Positions 63,895 to 64,000 of a stretch of DNA of 64,000 nucleotides are shown piece after piece. The stretch lies in contig NZ_JAKSXV010000017.1 in the NCBI RefSeq assembly GCF_022829345.1, forward strand, positions 26,801 to 90,800, read 5' to 3'. The stretch comes from Methylobacterium sp. J-090 (GTDB lineage Bacteria; Pseudomonadota; Alphaproteobacteria; Rhizobiales; Beijerinckiaceae). The translations under genes and the position numbers were made by a program. Under the pieces are notes generated by a model. It was given only the letters and a program-made list of their open reading frames with translations. It did not search any database and was not told where the DNA came from. How positions within the stretch are numbered: the first letter of the stretch is position 1; each line of letters opens with the position of its first letter.

Positions 63895-64000
63895 GGTATG
63901 GCTTTGAGCCATGTGGAGGATGTTGTCATGGGACGGAAGAAGCATACGGCTGAAGAGATTGTTGCCAAGCTGCGTCAGGTTGATGTCTTGGTCTCGCAGG
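63875..64000 (+). mobile_element. IS3-family insertion sequence, left end
   Basis: The left terminal repeat appears to begin TGAAAAGTGGTCCTCC at 63875, with the TG end typical of IS3-family elements. The first transposase frame starts 50 bases inside. The element continues past the window, so the right repeat and target duplication cannot be checked. Confidence 0.75.
63928..64000 (+). CDS. IS3-family transposase OrfA, 5' end
   Basis: The reading frame MGRKKHTAEEIVAKLRQVDV runs to the window edge and matches the N-terminus of IS3-family OrfA (helix-turn-helix transposase_8 type). GGAGG lies 9 bases before the ATG. The gene is cut by the window end. Confidence 0.85.
   Translation, partial: MGRKKHTAEEIVAKLRQVDVLVSQ

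Overview
The window is about 64 kb of very GC-rich chromosome (GC-ending codons dominate) from an alphaproteobacterium of the order Hyphomicrobiales. Methylobacteriaceae, i.e. a Methylobacterium or Methylorubrum relative, is my best guess. The evidence is GcrA, an EipB-type envelope protein, a NepR-like peptide, an FtsZ with a very long linker, a rhizobial-type DctB/DctD/DctA system, and short Tad-type pseudopilin genes. The assignment comes from gene content and protein sequence, not from a search.

Layout. 1-2.9 kb: 3' part of dinB, eipB and gcrA. 3-8.9 kb (minus strand): a phosphate regulon pstS-pstC-pstA-pstB-phoU-phoB with a recognisable Pho box before pstS and no phoR. 9-9.5 kb: a small unknown gene and a NepR-like gene. 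9.6-26.2 kb (minus strand): recN, bamD, lpxC, ftsZ, ftsA, ftsQ, ddl, murB, murC, murG, ftsW, i.e. the distal half of the division and cell wall (dcw) cluster. A RelE-type toxin-antitoxin pair sits in the opposite orientation between murB and murC. Upstream of ftsW the usual murD/mraY genes are replaced by a half-length FUSC protein and the UV endonuclease uvsE. 26.4-31.1 kb: a TonB-dependent receptor, a PepSY membrane protein and two small Cys-rich DUF2946-like proteins (metal or siderophore uptake). 31.3-35.4 kb: a periplasmic molybdenum aldehyde oxidoreductase, paoABC type. 35.7-38.8 kb: TadE/TadF-like and TadG-like genes. 39.1-40.6 kb: DUF1289, periplasmic thioredoxin, CcdA. 40.7-47.1 kb: a DadA-like oxidoreductase and the dctA/dctBD locus with its sigma-54 promoter and DctD operator. 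47.6-53.4 kb: a chemoreceptor, an EmrAB-type efflux pair and two tiny genes. 53.4-62.3 kb: LysR/mmsA, then an operon of a succinate dehydrogenase/fumarate reductase-like complex plus a two-subunit class I fumarase, with its own LysR gene upstream. 62.4-64 kb: a scar of mobile DNA with lower GC: a tyrosine integrase remnant, an unknown gene, and an IS3-family element that begins inside that gene and runs off the window.

Functional themes. Phosphate sensing and uptake, septum and murein synthesis, and C4-dicarboxylate uptake (DctA) are clear. The succinate/fumarate/malate-type operon could work on the acids DctA imports or on methyl-branched analogues. Its flavoprotein lacks the histidine that normally binds FAD covalently and the glutamate of the usual proton relay, so a non-standard substrate or direction is possible.

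The pattern I find least explained is a set of short decayed tandem repeats (15, 17 or 19 bp units). They lie at gene junctions: before phoB, after pstS, between emrA and emrB (filling the whole gap), before gcrA, and before the chemoreceptor gene. In emrA-emrB the first and last copies carry the start codon and the stop codon, as if an ancestral four-base stop/start overlap had been multiplied.
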